Positions 1-5,797 of a stretch of DNA of 23,455 bases are shown here, piece after piece. The stretch spans positions 1 through 23,455 of the IMG/VR virus record IMGVR_UViG_3300020204_002611; one strand, given 5' to 3'. Numbering within the stretch: position 1 is the first letter of the stretch; every line of letters begins with the position of its first letter. This stretch comes from a virus. The notes under the pieces were generated by a model, which was not told the origin of the DNA, made no database searches, and saw nothing but the letters and a program-made list of their open reading frames with translations. The position numbers were made by a program, and so were the translations under genes.

Positions 1-161
1 TCTTTAAGTTTTGGTTCGAATATTATTATAAGTTCATCTGTGTATTTATCAAAATATTTTATATTCATAGTTAGATAGGAATCGTCAGGTAAATCTGTTA
101 CCACTTCTTTCAGAAGTCCCATCATTTCTCTAATTCTTAATATGTTTTCTTGTAGGTTCAT
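1..161 (-). CDS. Partial tagged protein, C-terminus outside the window
   Basis: The reverse strand reads an open frame from ATG at 161 to the window edge, beginning MNLQENILRIREMMGLLKEV. Ten of its first eleven residues match the start of the gene upstream (158-907), and the DNA over the first roughly 27 bases is also nearly identical, so the N-terminal tag was duplicated or gene-converted. The remaining visible part (DLPDDSYLTMNIKYF, then a stretch ending FEPKLK) has no domain I recognise. The start codon overlaps the upstream stop (ATGA), so the two genes are translationally coupled. Inference: a virion-associated protein carrying a shared N-terminal targeting segment. Function unknown. Confidence 0.75.
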   Translation of the reverse strand, partial: MNLQENILRIREMMGLLKEVVTDLPDDSYLTMNIKYFDKYTDELIIIFEPKLK

Positions 162-907
162 TTCTTTGTTTTCTTAACACAATTAGGGTATCTCTTACCA
201 AACATTGTCTTCATTCCTTTTTGAGTATAACCTGGCCAACACTTTTCAGTTAATTCACTTTGATTTGTCTCTGTTTTATTTTGTTTTAGTTTATCTACAG
301 ATTCTATGAACTTGTAACATTTTTGGGACACTCCACCTTCATCATGGTCAGAAATGGTAACCCTAACATTGTCATATTTAATTTCAAGGTCAGGATGATG
401 ATTTTGTGCCTCAGCAATTTTTGCCACCTTGTTTACAAAATTCATGGATTCTTTAAAATCTTTAAACTTAAATTCTCTTGATAGCTTTTCCGTAGAATTT
501 CCCCATCCCTTTTCTGTTAATTCAGATTCATTTTGTTTTTGCAATCTGATTGTTTTTTTCTTTGACCTTTCTTTTTCACCTTCTATATAATCATACGCTC
601 TTTTGAGTCTTTGTTTTGTTTCAGGGTCTTTTGCGTTTTGATACGCGGCTCTAACTCTTTGGTGAATAAGATTAATAATCTGTGATTGTCTTTTATGTGA
701 TTTGGATTTGAAACTCTCTTTATTGAGGGTATCCACAATATCTTCTTTGGTTCTAAACTTTACAGATACGGTATCGTTTGGGTTTTCATCGGTGTATAAT
801 CTTCTGCCTGAACCTTCTGGTTTTTTACCGGTACCTACCTTTGGGTCTGATTCCATAATCAACCCCATAACTTGTTTAATCCTTAATATGTTTTCTTGTA
901 GGTTCAT
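158..907 (-). CDS. Tagged protein with pterin-4a-carbinolamine dehydratase-like domain
   Basis: This 249-residue protein has a composite layout. Residues 1-20 are an amphipathic tag (MNLQENILRIKQVMGLIMES) shared with the next gene. Residues 41-125 are a basic helical region. Residues about 135-206 match the pterin carbinolamine dehydratase (DCoH) family: an F-KFKDF segment, HHPD at 170-173, and SDHDEGG at 186-192. His170, His171 and His188 align with the three catalytic histidines of the family, so the site looks intact. The motif SELTEKxW occurs twice (128-135 and 217-224), and the C-terminus (CWPGYTQKGMKTMFGKRYPN at 223-242) is a Cys/Lys-rich tail. The known family dehydrates 4a-hydroxy-tetrahydropterin or acts as a dimerisation cofactor; the role in a phage is unknown. 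TATTTATC lies 6 nt before the ATG, and the gene downstream overlaps by ATGA. Confidence 0.85.
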   Translation of the reverse strand: MNLQENILRIKQVMGLIMESDPKVGTGKKPEGSGRRLYTDENPNDTVSVKFRTKEDIVDTLNKESFKSKSHKRQSQIINLIHQRVRAAYQNAKDPETKQRLKRAYDYIEGEKERSKKKTIRLQKQNESELTEKGWGNSTEKLSREFKFKDFKESMNFVNKVAKIAEAQNHHPDLEIKYDNVRVTISDHDEGGVSQKCYKFIESVDKLKQNKTETNQSELTEKCWPGYTQKGMKTMFGKRYPNCVKKTKK

Positions 908-912
908 TCATA

Positions 913-922
913 GATAAATACC
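913..922 (-). promoter_or_regulatory. Putative late-type promoter motif TATTTATC
   Basis: On the minus strand GGTATTTATC lies 6 nt before the ATG at 907. The same TATTTAT core precedes the genes starting at 1639, 2364 and 7875. The stretch from the terminator T-run through TTTATATGGTATTTAT is shared with 1803-1830. The motif differs from the TAnnTTTG promoters of the plus-strand genes; a phage-specific late promoter is inferred. Confidence 0.5.
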
Positions 923-931
923 ATATAAAAC

Positions 932-958
932 AAAAAACCCTCCGATGTGGAGGGTTTT
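932..958 (-). terminator. Terminator of the peptidoglycan-binding-like gene
   Basis: AAAACCCTCC (934-943) pairs with GGAGGGTTTT (949-958) around a 5-nt loop. Read on the minus strand, a run of T follows the hairpin. It lies 18 nt beyond the stop of the gene at 977-1639. Confidence 0.85.
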
Positions 959-976
959 AAGTTTATTATATGGTTG

Positions 977-1639
977 TTATTTAACCCATGCTAACTCAAT
1001 GACCCCTTTTAGAATCATTCTATCGTCATCACTTTGAATTCCCGTAGTTTCACCGGTGGACTTACAAACAACATCCATATCGTAAGGATATTGTGTTTTT
1101 GTAAAACTCTTTGTCCAATTTTTGGCTTTCATTATTTCTTCTTTGGTGGAGATACTTTTGTACCTGTTCCAAGTTCTACAAGCCATCATTTTTAACTCTT
1201 TGTCATCTAGCGATTCGCCATTTCTTAATTTTGTTGGTTGTTCATCAAGCCCCAACATATGGAGACCTTTATCGATGATGTCACCATATTCAGATTTGCA
1301 ATCTTTATACATCGCAACATCTTTCGGTGGCATTTTCTCCATGGTATCAGGACCCCAAACACCGTCCACAGGATAAACACCAAGTTTTTCTTGGTATCTT
1401 GCAATGGCTTGAGCCGATTTTGAATTAGGGTAGTTACCGATAGAACCATCAATTTTTAATGGTTGACCAGCATCATCCTTAATACCCTTCTTATTTAAGA
1501 AACATTGGATGGCTCTGTTTATATTATAAGTCACCTCATCTTCGTTTAATTGATAAACAGCAGATTTATAACCGTTGGTAACATGACTCTCAAGAATCTG
1601 TTTTTTTTCTTCTTCTGAAATTTTGAAATTTTTATACAT
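977..1639 (-). CDS. Tagged protein with peptidoglycan-binding-like domain
   Basis: This 220-residue protein starts with MYKNFKISEEEKKQILESH, a charged amphipathic helix of a kind that differs from the MNLQENILRI tag but fills the same position. Residues about 40-104 resemble the PG_binding_1 fold: a helix (INRAIQCFL), then SAQAIARYQEKLGV at 75-88 and the characteristic DGVWGPDTMEKM at 92-103. Proteins with this domain usually bind cell-wall peptidoglycan, as in phage lysins and tail-associated wall enzymes. No catalytic domain is evident in residues 105-220, which contain several cysteines. It has its own hairpin terminator downstream and a TATTTAT motif 13 nt before the start. I infer a virion component contacting the wall; an endolysin without a recognisable enzyme domain is the alternative. 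Confidence 0.8.
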   Translation of the reverse strand: MYKNFKISEEEKKQILESHVTNGYKSAVYQLNEDEVTYNINRAIQCFLNKKGIKDDAGQPLKIDGSIGNYPNSKSAQAIARYQEKLGVYPVDGVWGPDTMEKMPPKDVAMYKDCKSEYGDIIDKGLHMLGLDEQPTKLRNGESLDDKELKMMACRTWNRYKSISTKEEIMKAKNWTKSFTKTQYPYDMDVVCKSTGETTGIQSDDDRMILKGVIELAWVK

Positions 1640-1652
1640 TGGATTTTATTAT

Positions 1653-1660
1653 ATAAATAC
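1653..1660 (-). promoter_or_regulatory. Putative late-type promoter motif GTATTTAT
   Basis: On the minus strand GTATTTATATAAT lies 13 nt before the ATG at 1639, in the 24-nt gap after the 49-residue gene. It shares the TATTTAT core with the other minus-strand genes. Confidence 0.45.
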
Positions 1661-1663
1661 TTT

Positions 1664-1813
1664 TTATTTACGCATTTCCTCCCAAATCTTTCTTAACACC
1701 TCATTGTTCTTTTCGATTCTACGAGAGGTCTTCTTAACAGATTTTCTGCTTTTGGGTTTGGGATGTTCTTTTCTTGCTTTTGCCACGGTAAATGATTTCT
1801 CAATAAATACCAT
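1664..1813 (-). CDS. Small basic protein, 49 residues
   Basis: On the reverse strand an ATG at 1813 opens a 49-codon frame ending TAA at 1664. The protein begins MVFIEKSFTVAKARKEHPKP and ends RKIWEEMRK. It is strongly basic, with Lys/Arg clusters at 12-33 followed by an amphipathic helix. It fills the space between the collar gene's terminator and the next start, and both boundaries fit a gene. The start is uncertain: the codons after ATG also form the TATTTAT motif found before neighbouring genes, so translation could begin further in, for example at the GTG for Val10. A small nucleic-acid-binding or head-internal protein is possible; I recognise no family. Confidence 0.6.
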   Translation of the reverse strand: MVFIEKSFTVAKARKEHPKPKSRKSVKKTSRRIEKNNEVLRKIWEEMRK

Positions 1814-1820
1814 ATAAAAC

Positions 1821-1843
1821 AAAAAACCCCACTTTCGTGGGGT
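1821..1843 (-). terminator. Terminator of the tail-collar gene
   Basis: ACCCCAC (1826-1832) pairs with GTGGGGT (1837-1843) around a GAAA tetraloop on the minus strand, followed by a T-run. It is 5 nt beyond the stop of the gene at 1849-2364. Confidence 0.85.
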
Positions 1844-1848
1844 CTCTT

Positions 1849-2364
1849 TTAATCTCTCATGGGATATAACCCATTAGTCACACAGATAATAAATCGAATA
1901 CCTAATGAAGGTTGGATAATTGTGATGGGTAAACTACCACCAGGTTGAACGGGATACAGATTAACGGTCTCTTGTCCTTGTGTGGGTTTTGGAACACTTA
2001 CAGGGGGTGCAATTAACATTGGAAGATTATTTGGTGTAAGGGTTACATTATTTGAACCGAACACTTCTCCTTGAACAACGGGAGCAATTCCCGGTGATGT
2101 CTGATTTACACCCACAGGAACACGACCCCTTAAATCAGGTAGTTGGAATGTTGTTTGACCATTACCACCATAGGTCGTACCTAATAGTGAGAATAATGCA
2201 GCATTTTGTGATACTTGTAATGTTTGTCCCTCACAGAACATCCACCCTGTTGGTGCAAACGAACCAGCAAACATTCTTATCTCACCAAGAAAGGCGTCCT
2301 CTACTTGTCCATAGGATTTACCCATGGATATAGTCATCATTAAAATTAAAAATAGTTTTTTCAT
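1849..2364 (-). CDS. Tail-collar-domain protein with signal peptide
   Basis: This 171-residue protein has a collar domain (Phage tail collar family, as in microcystin-dependent proteins) at about residues 26-82: GEIRMFAG, then GWMFCEGQ, a Q-AALFSLLGTTYGGNGQ-TF block and LPDLRGRVP. The C-terminal YQPSLGI-type end appears as QPSLGIRFIICVTNGLYP. The first 20 residues (MKKLFLILMMTISMGKSYGQ) look like a classical signal peptide, which collar proteins assembled in the cytoplasm do not need. Either the protein is exported, or the gene was taken from a bacterial microcystin-dependent-protein locus. A TATTTAT motif lies 17 nt before the ATG, and a terminator follows. The family call is firm; the location in the virion is inferred. 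Confidence 0.9.
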   Translation of the reverse strand: MKKLFLILMMTISMGKSYGQVEDAFLGEIRMFAGSFAPTGWMFCEGQTLQVSQNAALFSLLGTTYGGNGQTTFQLPDLRGRVPVGVNQTSPGIAPVVQGEVFGSNNVTLTPNNLPMLIAPPVSVPKPTQGQETVNLYPVQPGGSLPITIIQPSLGIRFIICVTNGLYPMRD

Positions 2365-2381
2365 AGTACAATTGTATTATA

Positions 2382-2389
2382 ATAAATAC
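2382..2389 (-). promoter_or_regulatory. Putative late-type promoter motif GTATTTAT
   Basis: Minus-strand GTATTTATTATAATAC lies 17 nt before the ATG of the collar gene and shares the TATTTAT core seen before the other minus-strand genes. Confidence 0.45.
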
Positions 2390-2651
2390 ATTTTTCCAAA
2401 ATTTGAAAAAATTTCCCGGAAATTCCAGAAACGGTTTTTGACCTTTTTTCAGATTTTTAGAATTTTTTGGAAAATTTTTTTTTTTCAGAAATAGGGGGTA
2501 AAGTCAACTTTTCAGATTTTTTCCGGAAAAATTTCTGTTAAGGTATTGTCCCCCCTCCACAGACACCCAAAATACCCTTATAAGATAAATATCTTGAATT
2601 AAGAGGTGTATCCCCCTTGATAATTTTATTTATTTTATGTATGTTTTTTAT
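2390..2651. other. Intergenic region before the HNH pair
   Basis: About 260 bases without a gene. The left half is extremely A/T-rich with repeated TTTCCGGAAA-like palindromes. It then holds the first copy of the 50-bp direct repeat (2515-2564). AAGGTATT at 2540 can pair with AATACCCTT at 2572. A minus-strand ATATTTATCTTATA at 2583-2594, identical to the sequence just before the gene starting at 7875, has no gene after it. A TATTTAT at 2627 lies 18 nt before the probable HNH start. Confidence 0.6.
2515..2564 (+). repeat. 50-bp direct repeat, copy 1
   Basis: This block is identical over 50 bases to 4194-4243. It starts GATTTTTTCCGGAAAAA (a palindrome) and ends CCCCCCTCCACAGAC. The two copies bracket the two HNH genes, and looser similarity extends upstream of both. 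Confidence 0.95.
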
Positions 2652-3593
2652 ATGAGCACAAAAGCGACGAAAAAACGTAATTTTATCTTAAAGAGATTAA
2701 TTGAGTTATCATATCTACCCGAAGATGAAACCCAAATGACCGAAGGACAAATTGAAATTCATAAACAAATCATGTCCGATAATTTTGAATATTGGGAGAT
2801 GGTTAAGAAAAAACATGGTTGGGCGACAACATCATTTTCACCATATGAAGATAAGGAAGTAATTAGAAAAAATGCAGAAAAAAGAGGTAATGTTAGAAGT
2901 TATCTAAGGAGAAAGGGAATACTTCCTCAATATGGTGAGGAATTGAATGGGGAGCAACAAGTTTTAATGAATCAAATTGATAACAATGATTTTACCTTCT
3001 ATGATAATATGGTAAAAGAAAATATCAAAAAACATACAACACCAAAATATGTACTACCGTTAAGAGTAACAAGAGATAATATAGAATTAAAAAATGTTGA
3101 GGGATATACCACCGCCTCCCTCCCGAAATTTGTTTTATCGTCCTTGAGAAGGTTAGAGGTGTTACCATCATTGGATTCCGATTTAAATGATGAACATAAA
3201 AAAATTATTGATGACGTAAAAACTAATTGGTTTGGTAAACCAAAAAGTTACTTTTTAACAAAATATCTACATCTATCCACACCAAGAGGTAGGTTACTAC
3301 ATAGAATGTATAAAAGTCATTTGGATTTTGGATTTAATTTTAATTTAACCCACGATGATATTATTATCCCAAAATATTGTCCGTTACTCGGAATTGAACT
3401 TAGTACAAATCCGGAAGAAATGAATCAACCAAACTATTACACCGCAGATAGAATTGATTCATCTAAAGGTTTGGTTAAAGGTAATCTGCAAGTAATTTCC
3501 ATGAGGGCAAACAAGATGAAAAGTAAAGCAACTGAAAACGAATTGCTACAATTCGCAACTAACGCACTAAAAATGTTTGAAAATGGATTATAA
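2652..3593 (+). CDS. HNH-type endonuclease with repeated LP-x-LT-EQ modules
   Basis: Using the ATG at 2652 the protein is 313 residues (an in-frame ATG at 2637 would add five). The C-terminal third is an HNH-like nuclease of the phage type: CPLLGIEL at 243-250, ADRIDSSKG at 265-273 and KGNLQVIS at 276-283, then RANKMKSKA. The N-terminal part contains three degenerate copies of a helical module at about 7-43, 78-114 and 157-192, each with LP, a short linker, LN/MT-E-Q and I-x-x-I (for example GILPQYGEELNGEQQ). A fourth copy is in the next protein, so the module probably binds DNA. The pair overlaps the next gene by 11 bp and is bracketed by the 50-bp repeat, suggesting a free-standing homing-type element. 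The start remains uncertain. Confidence 0.85.
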   Translation: MSTKATKKRNFILKRLIELSYLPEDETQMTEGQIEIHKQIMSDNFEYWEMVKKKHGWATTSFSPYEDKEVIRKNAEKRGNVRSYLRRKGILPQYGEELNGEQQVLMNQIDNNDFTFYDNMVKENIKKHTTPKYVLPLRVTRDNIELKNVEGYTTASLPKFVLSSLRRLEVLPSLDSDLNDEHKKIIDDVKTNWFGKPKSYFLTKYLHLSTPRGRLLHRMYKSHLDFGFNFNLTHDDIIIPKYCPLLGIELSTNPEEMNQPNYYTADRIDSSKGLVKGNLQVISMRANKMKSKATENELLQFATNALKMFENGL

Positions 3594-4101
3594 AATTAAA
3601 AGGTCAAGAGTTATTAAATTTGTTGGGTTTGGTATTCTACCCGAAAATTTAGAAAATCTTACAGAACAACAACATGAAATAATCGAACATATTTCCACGT
3701 CAAAAAAATCTTTTGATTCACTTCTAAATGAATATATTAATCATGCAGATACTTTGGGTAAACAAAAATATATCTTTAGGAAAATTAAACAAAAAAAATA
3801 CATGAGGTCCCACGTAAATGTGGACCCGAATTTAAAACCTGAAGATATTATTGTTAATGAATATTGTCCGTTCTTTAACACAAAACTAGATTACCGAAGC
3901 GACTCTGACGTAAAAAGAATCACAAAAAACAAATACAGTATTGATAGAATTGATAATTCTAAAATGTATACTAAGGGAAACATATGGGTAATATCCAGAT
4001 ATGCCAACACAATTAAAAATGATTCGACATTAAATGAATTAAAAACCTTTAGTATTAATGTAATTAAACAGATATTAACTAATAGAAATATAAGAATTTA
4101 A
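3583..4101 (+). CDS. Second HNH-type endonuclease, shorter paralogue
   Basis: This 172-residue protein starts at ATG 3583, 11 bp inside the preceding gene; a TTG at 3577 is possible but less likely. It has one N-terminal module (9-44) with GILPENLENLTEQQHEIIEH, like the repeats of its neighbour. The nuclease segment has CPFFNTKL (95-102), SIDRIDNSK (119-127) and KGNIWVISRYAN (131-142). The order and spacing match the neighbour's C-terminus, so the two genes are paralogues from a tandem duplication with loss of two modules. Cys95 and the DRID block are retained, so it may be active. The gene is AT-rich, ends just before an A/T-rich segment and the second repeat copy, and shows no terminator of its own. 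Confidence 0.82.
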   Translation: MDYKIKRSRVIKFVGFGILPENLENLTEQQHEIIEHISTSKKSFDSLLNEYINHADTLGKQKYIFRKIKQKKYMRSHVNVDPNLKPEDIIVNEYCPFFNTKLDYRSDSDVKRITKNKYSIDRIDNSKMYTKGNIWVISRYANTIKNDSTLNELKTFSINVIKQILTNRNIRI

Positions 4102-4193
4102 TTTTTTTCTTTTATTATACCCCCCCACTCTCAAATTTTTGAAAAAATTCTGGAAAATTTCCGGACGACATTTTACCCTTTTCCGATTTCTCG

Positions 4194-4243
4194 GATTTTT
4201 TCCGGAAAAATTTCTGTTAAGGTATTGTCCCCCCTCCACAGAC
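4194..4243 (+). repeat. 50-bp direct repeat, copy 2
   Basis: Identical to 2515-2564. It lies 92 bp after the stop of the second HNH gene; the two copies are offset by 1679 bp. Confidence 0.95.
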
Positions 4244-4264
4244 GACCTAAAACACGTATTTTAA

Positions 4265-4331
4265 GGGGGGATACGGGAGGGAGGGGGGTATGGTTTGAGG
4301 GGAGGGGGTAGGTATATGGGGTATAGGGGGG
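4265..4331 (+). other. G-rich tract with G-quadruplex potential
   Basis: Within about 67 bases there are at least eight runs of three to six G on the plus strand, separated by short A/T linkers (for example GGGGGGATACGGGAGGGAG). Many combinations of four runs satisfy the usual quadruplex pattern. It could alternatively pair with the CCCCCC of the repeat just upstream. Confidence 0.75.
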
Positions 4332-4366
4332 TCGCCAACCAATTTTCGGATACGGGCGACAGGTGG

Positions 4367-4412
4367 TCATCGGGTTCGTGGGTAGTTTGGCAAATTAGAT
4401 AAAAAAAAATTT
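4367..4412 (+). repeat. 46-bp copied P-site/promoter-upstream module
   Basis: Identical over 46 bases to 5830-5875. It carries the TTTGGC half-site, the A9 run and the start of the -33 region. A related version with GACAGGTGGTCATC upstream also occurs at about 10760-10800. Confidence 0.9.
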
Positions 4413-4441
4413 TGTTTATATGGAAAACCATATTATATTTG
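4411..4441 (+). promoter_or_regulatory. Bacteroidota-type promoter for 4471 gene
   Basis: TTTG at 4411-4414, 19-nt spacer, TATATTTG at 4434-4441. The leader contains AAACCAATTAAA. Confidence 0.85.
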
Positions 4442-4470
4442 TATTCATAAACCAATTAAAAATACCAAGT

Positions 4471-5016
4471 ATGAACAAAGAAACCAAGAGAGTAACCCAA
4501 GAGGAAATCATCTCAATTCTCAACACCATTGACAAACCGACATTTTGTAACATTGTTACTGAAACCATTGTACGAATGAACAAGGGTAAAACCAAAGAGG
4601 GTAACAACGAAGTAAACCCCTATCACAATAAAGTAACCAAGAGAAAGAGTGGTAACTTTTTTGTAGGTATTGACTACGAAAAGAGAGTGAACACCAACGA
4701 TACCAAAGAGGGTGGAGAGGGTAACTTTGAAGTGAGTGAAAACAAAGTAGGGGAACACATTAGTAAATGTATTCTTTACAACGAGAAGTTGAACAAATAC
4801 TATTTGTTTCACGAAAGGTTTGACGAAGTAAAACCCAAGACCGAATATCTTTACGAGGGTAACACCATTGATAAAATGATATTTGACAAGTGGGTAAGTG
4901 AAAGTGGTAACTACGAAAACCAACCCCAAGACCGAAAAGTAAAGGTAATGAGTGTGAGTATCTCAAATATCAAAGAAATAAGTTTGGAAGGTACGAAGTA
5001 CATTTTAGAGGGGTAA
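4471..5016 (+). CDS. Conserved phage/plasmid protein, function unknown
   Basis: The ATG at 4471 gives 181 residues; an upstream in-frame ATG at 4420 lies inside the promoter and is excluded. The N-terminus has TFCNIVTETIVRMNKGKTKE followed by NPYHNKVTK and VGIDYEKRVN at about 66-75. This pattern (a T-E-T-x-x-RMNK strand, then NPY-K, then a YE-VN motif) belongs to a family I have seen repeatedly in phages and plasmids of Bacteroidota and other hosts without an assigned function. The protein is rich in Lys and Glu with no membrane segment. It is a single-gene unit with a strong promoter and terminator. Confidence 0.8.
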   Translation: MNKETKRVTQEEIISILNTIDKPTFCNIVTETIVRMNKGKTKEGNNEVNPYHNKVTKRKSGNFFVGIDYEKRVNTNDTKEGGEGNFEVSENKVGEHISKCILYNEKLNKYYLFHERFDEVKPKTEYLYEGNTIDKMIFDKWVSESGNYENQPQDRKVKVMSVSISNIKEISLEGTKYILEG

Positions 5017-5036
5017 AGACACCGAGAGAAAAACCG

Positions 5037-5065
5037 AAGGGGGTACGAAAGTATCCCCTTTTTTT
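5037..5065 (+). terminator. Terminator after 4471-5016
   Basis: GGGGGTAC pairs with GTATCCCC around a GAAA loop, followed by seven T. Confidence 0.9.
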
Positions 5066-5079
5066 GTGTGTGAAATTTT

Positions 5080-5249
5080 CGGAGAACCCGTGAACCATCT
5101 CAAATGTTGTTTGGCGGGTATGAATAAAAAAAGTAAGAAAAAATTTGGGAACAACCCGTTTGTACGGAGAACCCGTGAACCATCTCAAATGTTGTTTGGC
5201 GAGTATGAATAAAAAAAGTAAGAAAAAATTTGGGAACAACCCGTTTGTG
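5080..5249 (+). repeat. 85-bp tandem duplication
   Basis: Copy 1 is 5080-5164 and copy 2 is 5165-5249. They differ by one internal base (G5117 versus A5202) and the last base. Each copy carries TTGTTTGGC (5107-5115 and 5192-5200), so the duplication added an orphan L arm. Such similarity implies a recent event. Confidence 0.95.
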
Positions 5250-5268
5250 AGGGCTGCGCTGTTAGATA

Positions 5269-5323
5269 TTGATTGGCGAGTTCGGGTAGTTTGGTTAATC
5301 TCTAACCAAAGTTAGCCAATCAA
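5269..5323. repeat. IR element, 55 bp, perfect 9-bp arms
   Basis: TTGATTGGC (5269-5277) and GCCAATCAA (5315-5323). The loop contains a second perfect hairpin, TTTGGTTA with TAACCAAA. Short direct repeats TGCGCTGTT flank the element at about 5256 and 5335. The P half-site GTTGGC ends at 5378. Confidence 0.85.
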
Positions 5324-5398
5324 ATTTCAAGCATGCGCTGTTGCTCGAAGGAGAAGTTGCTGGTGTTATCAAGTTGGCAAAATAGATATAAAAAAAAG

Positions 5399-5428
5399 TT
5401 GTTTATATTGAAACCTATTGTATATTTG
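5399..5428 (+). promoter_or_regulatory. Bacteroidota-type promoter for 5459 gene
   Basis: TTG at 5399-5401, 19-nt spacer, TATATTTG at 5421-5428; leader TTAAACCAATAAAAC. P half-site AGTTGGC lies at 5372-5378. Confidence 0.85.
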
Positions 5429-5458
5429 TATCGTTAAACCAATAAAACAAAAAGAAAA

Positions 5459-5662
5459 ATGAAAAAGTTATTTCCTTACATCGCAATCATCGGGTTCATT
5501 GTTTATTCAATGTGGGTGGCGTTAACTTGGGATATTCCCGTTGACAACCAAATTGGAATGTTCTTCATTTCGTGTATGTGTATCGGAATGTTCTTCATCA
5601 TTTTATTTGAGGACATCCGAAACTACTTTAAGAAAAAGAAACCACAACCCCAAAGGTTCTAA
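5459..5662 (+). CDS. Small two-helix membrane protein, 67 residues
   Basis: The protein has two hydrophobic segments, about residues 4-24 (FPYIAIIGFIVYSMWVALTW) and 32-50 (IGMFFISCMCIGMFFIILF), joined by a short polar turn. It ends in a Lys-rich cytoplasmic tail (YFKKKKPQPQRF). A lone positive N-terminus (MKK) and basic C-terminus suggest both ends are inside. Small inner-membrane proteins of this type in phage early regions often act on host envelope functions or superinfection, but nothing here identifies the target. Own promoter and terminator. Confidence 0.75.
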   Translation: MKKLFPYIAIIGFIVYSMWVALTWDIPVDNQIGMFFISCMCIGMFFIILFEDIRNYFKKKKPQPQRF

Positions 5663-5683
5663 AAGTTTGATTAAAATTAACCA

Positions 5684-5713
5684 AACCCTCATCAGAAATG
5701 GTGGGGGTTTTTT
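5684..5713 (+). terminator. Terminator after 5459-5662
   Basis: An ACCCTCAT/ATGGTGGGGGT hairpin (with one mismatch or wobble) followed by T6. It belongs to the recurrent CCCTCA-GAAA-TGGGGG family. Confidence 0.8.
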
Positions 5714-5724
5714 ATTTTCTGTCC

Positions 5725-5759
5725 ACTTGAGTCGGGGCCCTGAAGGAAAATTGTTTGGC
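5725..5759 (+). repeat. 35-bp copied L-arm module
   Basis: Identical over 35 bases to 7035-7069. It runs from ACTTGAGTCGGGGCCCTGAA to the end of the L arm TTGTTTGGC. Confidence 0.9.
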
Positions 5760-5797
5760 GAGCAGATTAATAATCACCAATAACCGAGCCAATCTAA
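5751..5797. repeat. IR element, 47 bp
   Basis: L arm TTGTTTGGC (5751-5759) and diverged R arm GCCAATCTAA (5788-5797). P half-site TTTGGC at 5849-5854. Confidence 0.7.

Larger units (their letters stand above)
4102..4400. other. Intergenic region with repeat, G-rich tract and half-sites
   Basis: About 300 bases without a credible gene. In order: an A/T-rich stretch with TTCCGG palindromes, repeat copy 2, a G-rich tract (4265-4331), an orphan R arm GCCAACCAATTTT (4334-4346) and a P half-site TTTGGC (4386-4391). R to P spans 58 bp. No L arm or terminator is present on the left, as expected if the HNH cassette replaced the original left side. Confidence 0.65.
5066..5398. other. Intergenic region with tandem repeat and IR element
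   Basis: Over 330 bases with no supported gene. It contains two 85-bp tandem copies each carrying an L arm, then a perfect L/R inverted repeat, then a P site. An apparent minus-strand frame across the tandem copies is simply the repeat translated. Confidence 0.65.

Noticed and set aside
1-40. GGTTCGAAT resembling a tRNA T-loop at about 12-20
   Set aside because: It lies inside the partial minus-strand coding frame and no acceptor or anticodon stems are present.
4173-4455. Two Pro-rich minus-strand frames
   Set aside because: They are translations of the G-rich tract and repeat copy 2, overlap a promoter, and have no start context.
4513-4929. Minus-strand frame of 138 codons opposite the 4471 gene
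   Set aside because: It is a shadow of the conserved plus-strand gene, with Val/Phe-rich composition typical of antisense reading.
4970-5239. Minus-strand frame of 89 codons across the tandem repeat
   Set aside because: It is the 85-bp repeat translated twice; composition (Phe/Leu runs) and lack of any promoter or family argue against a gene.
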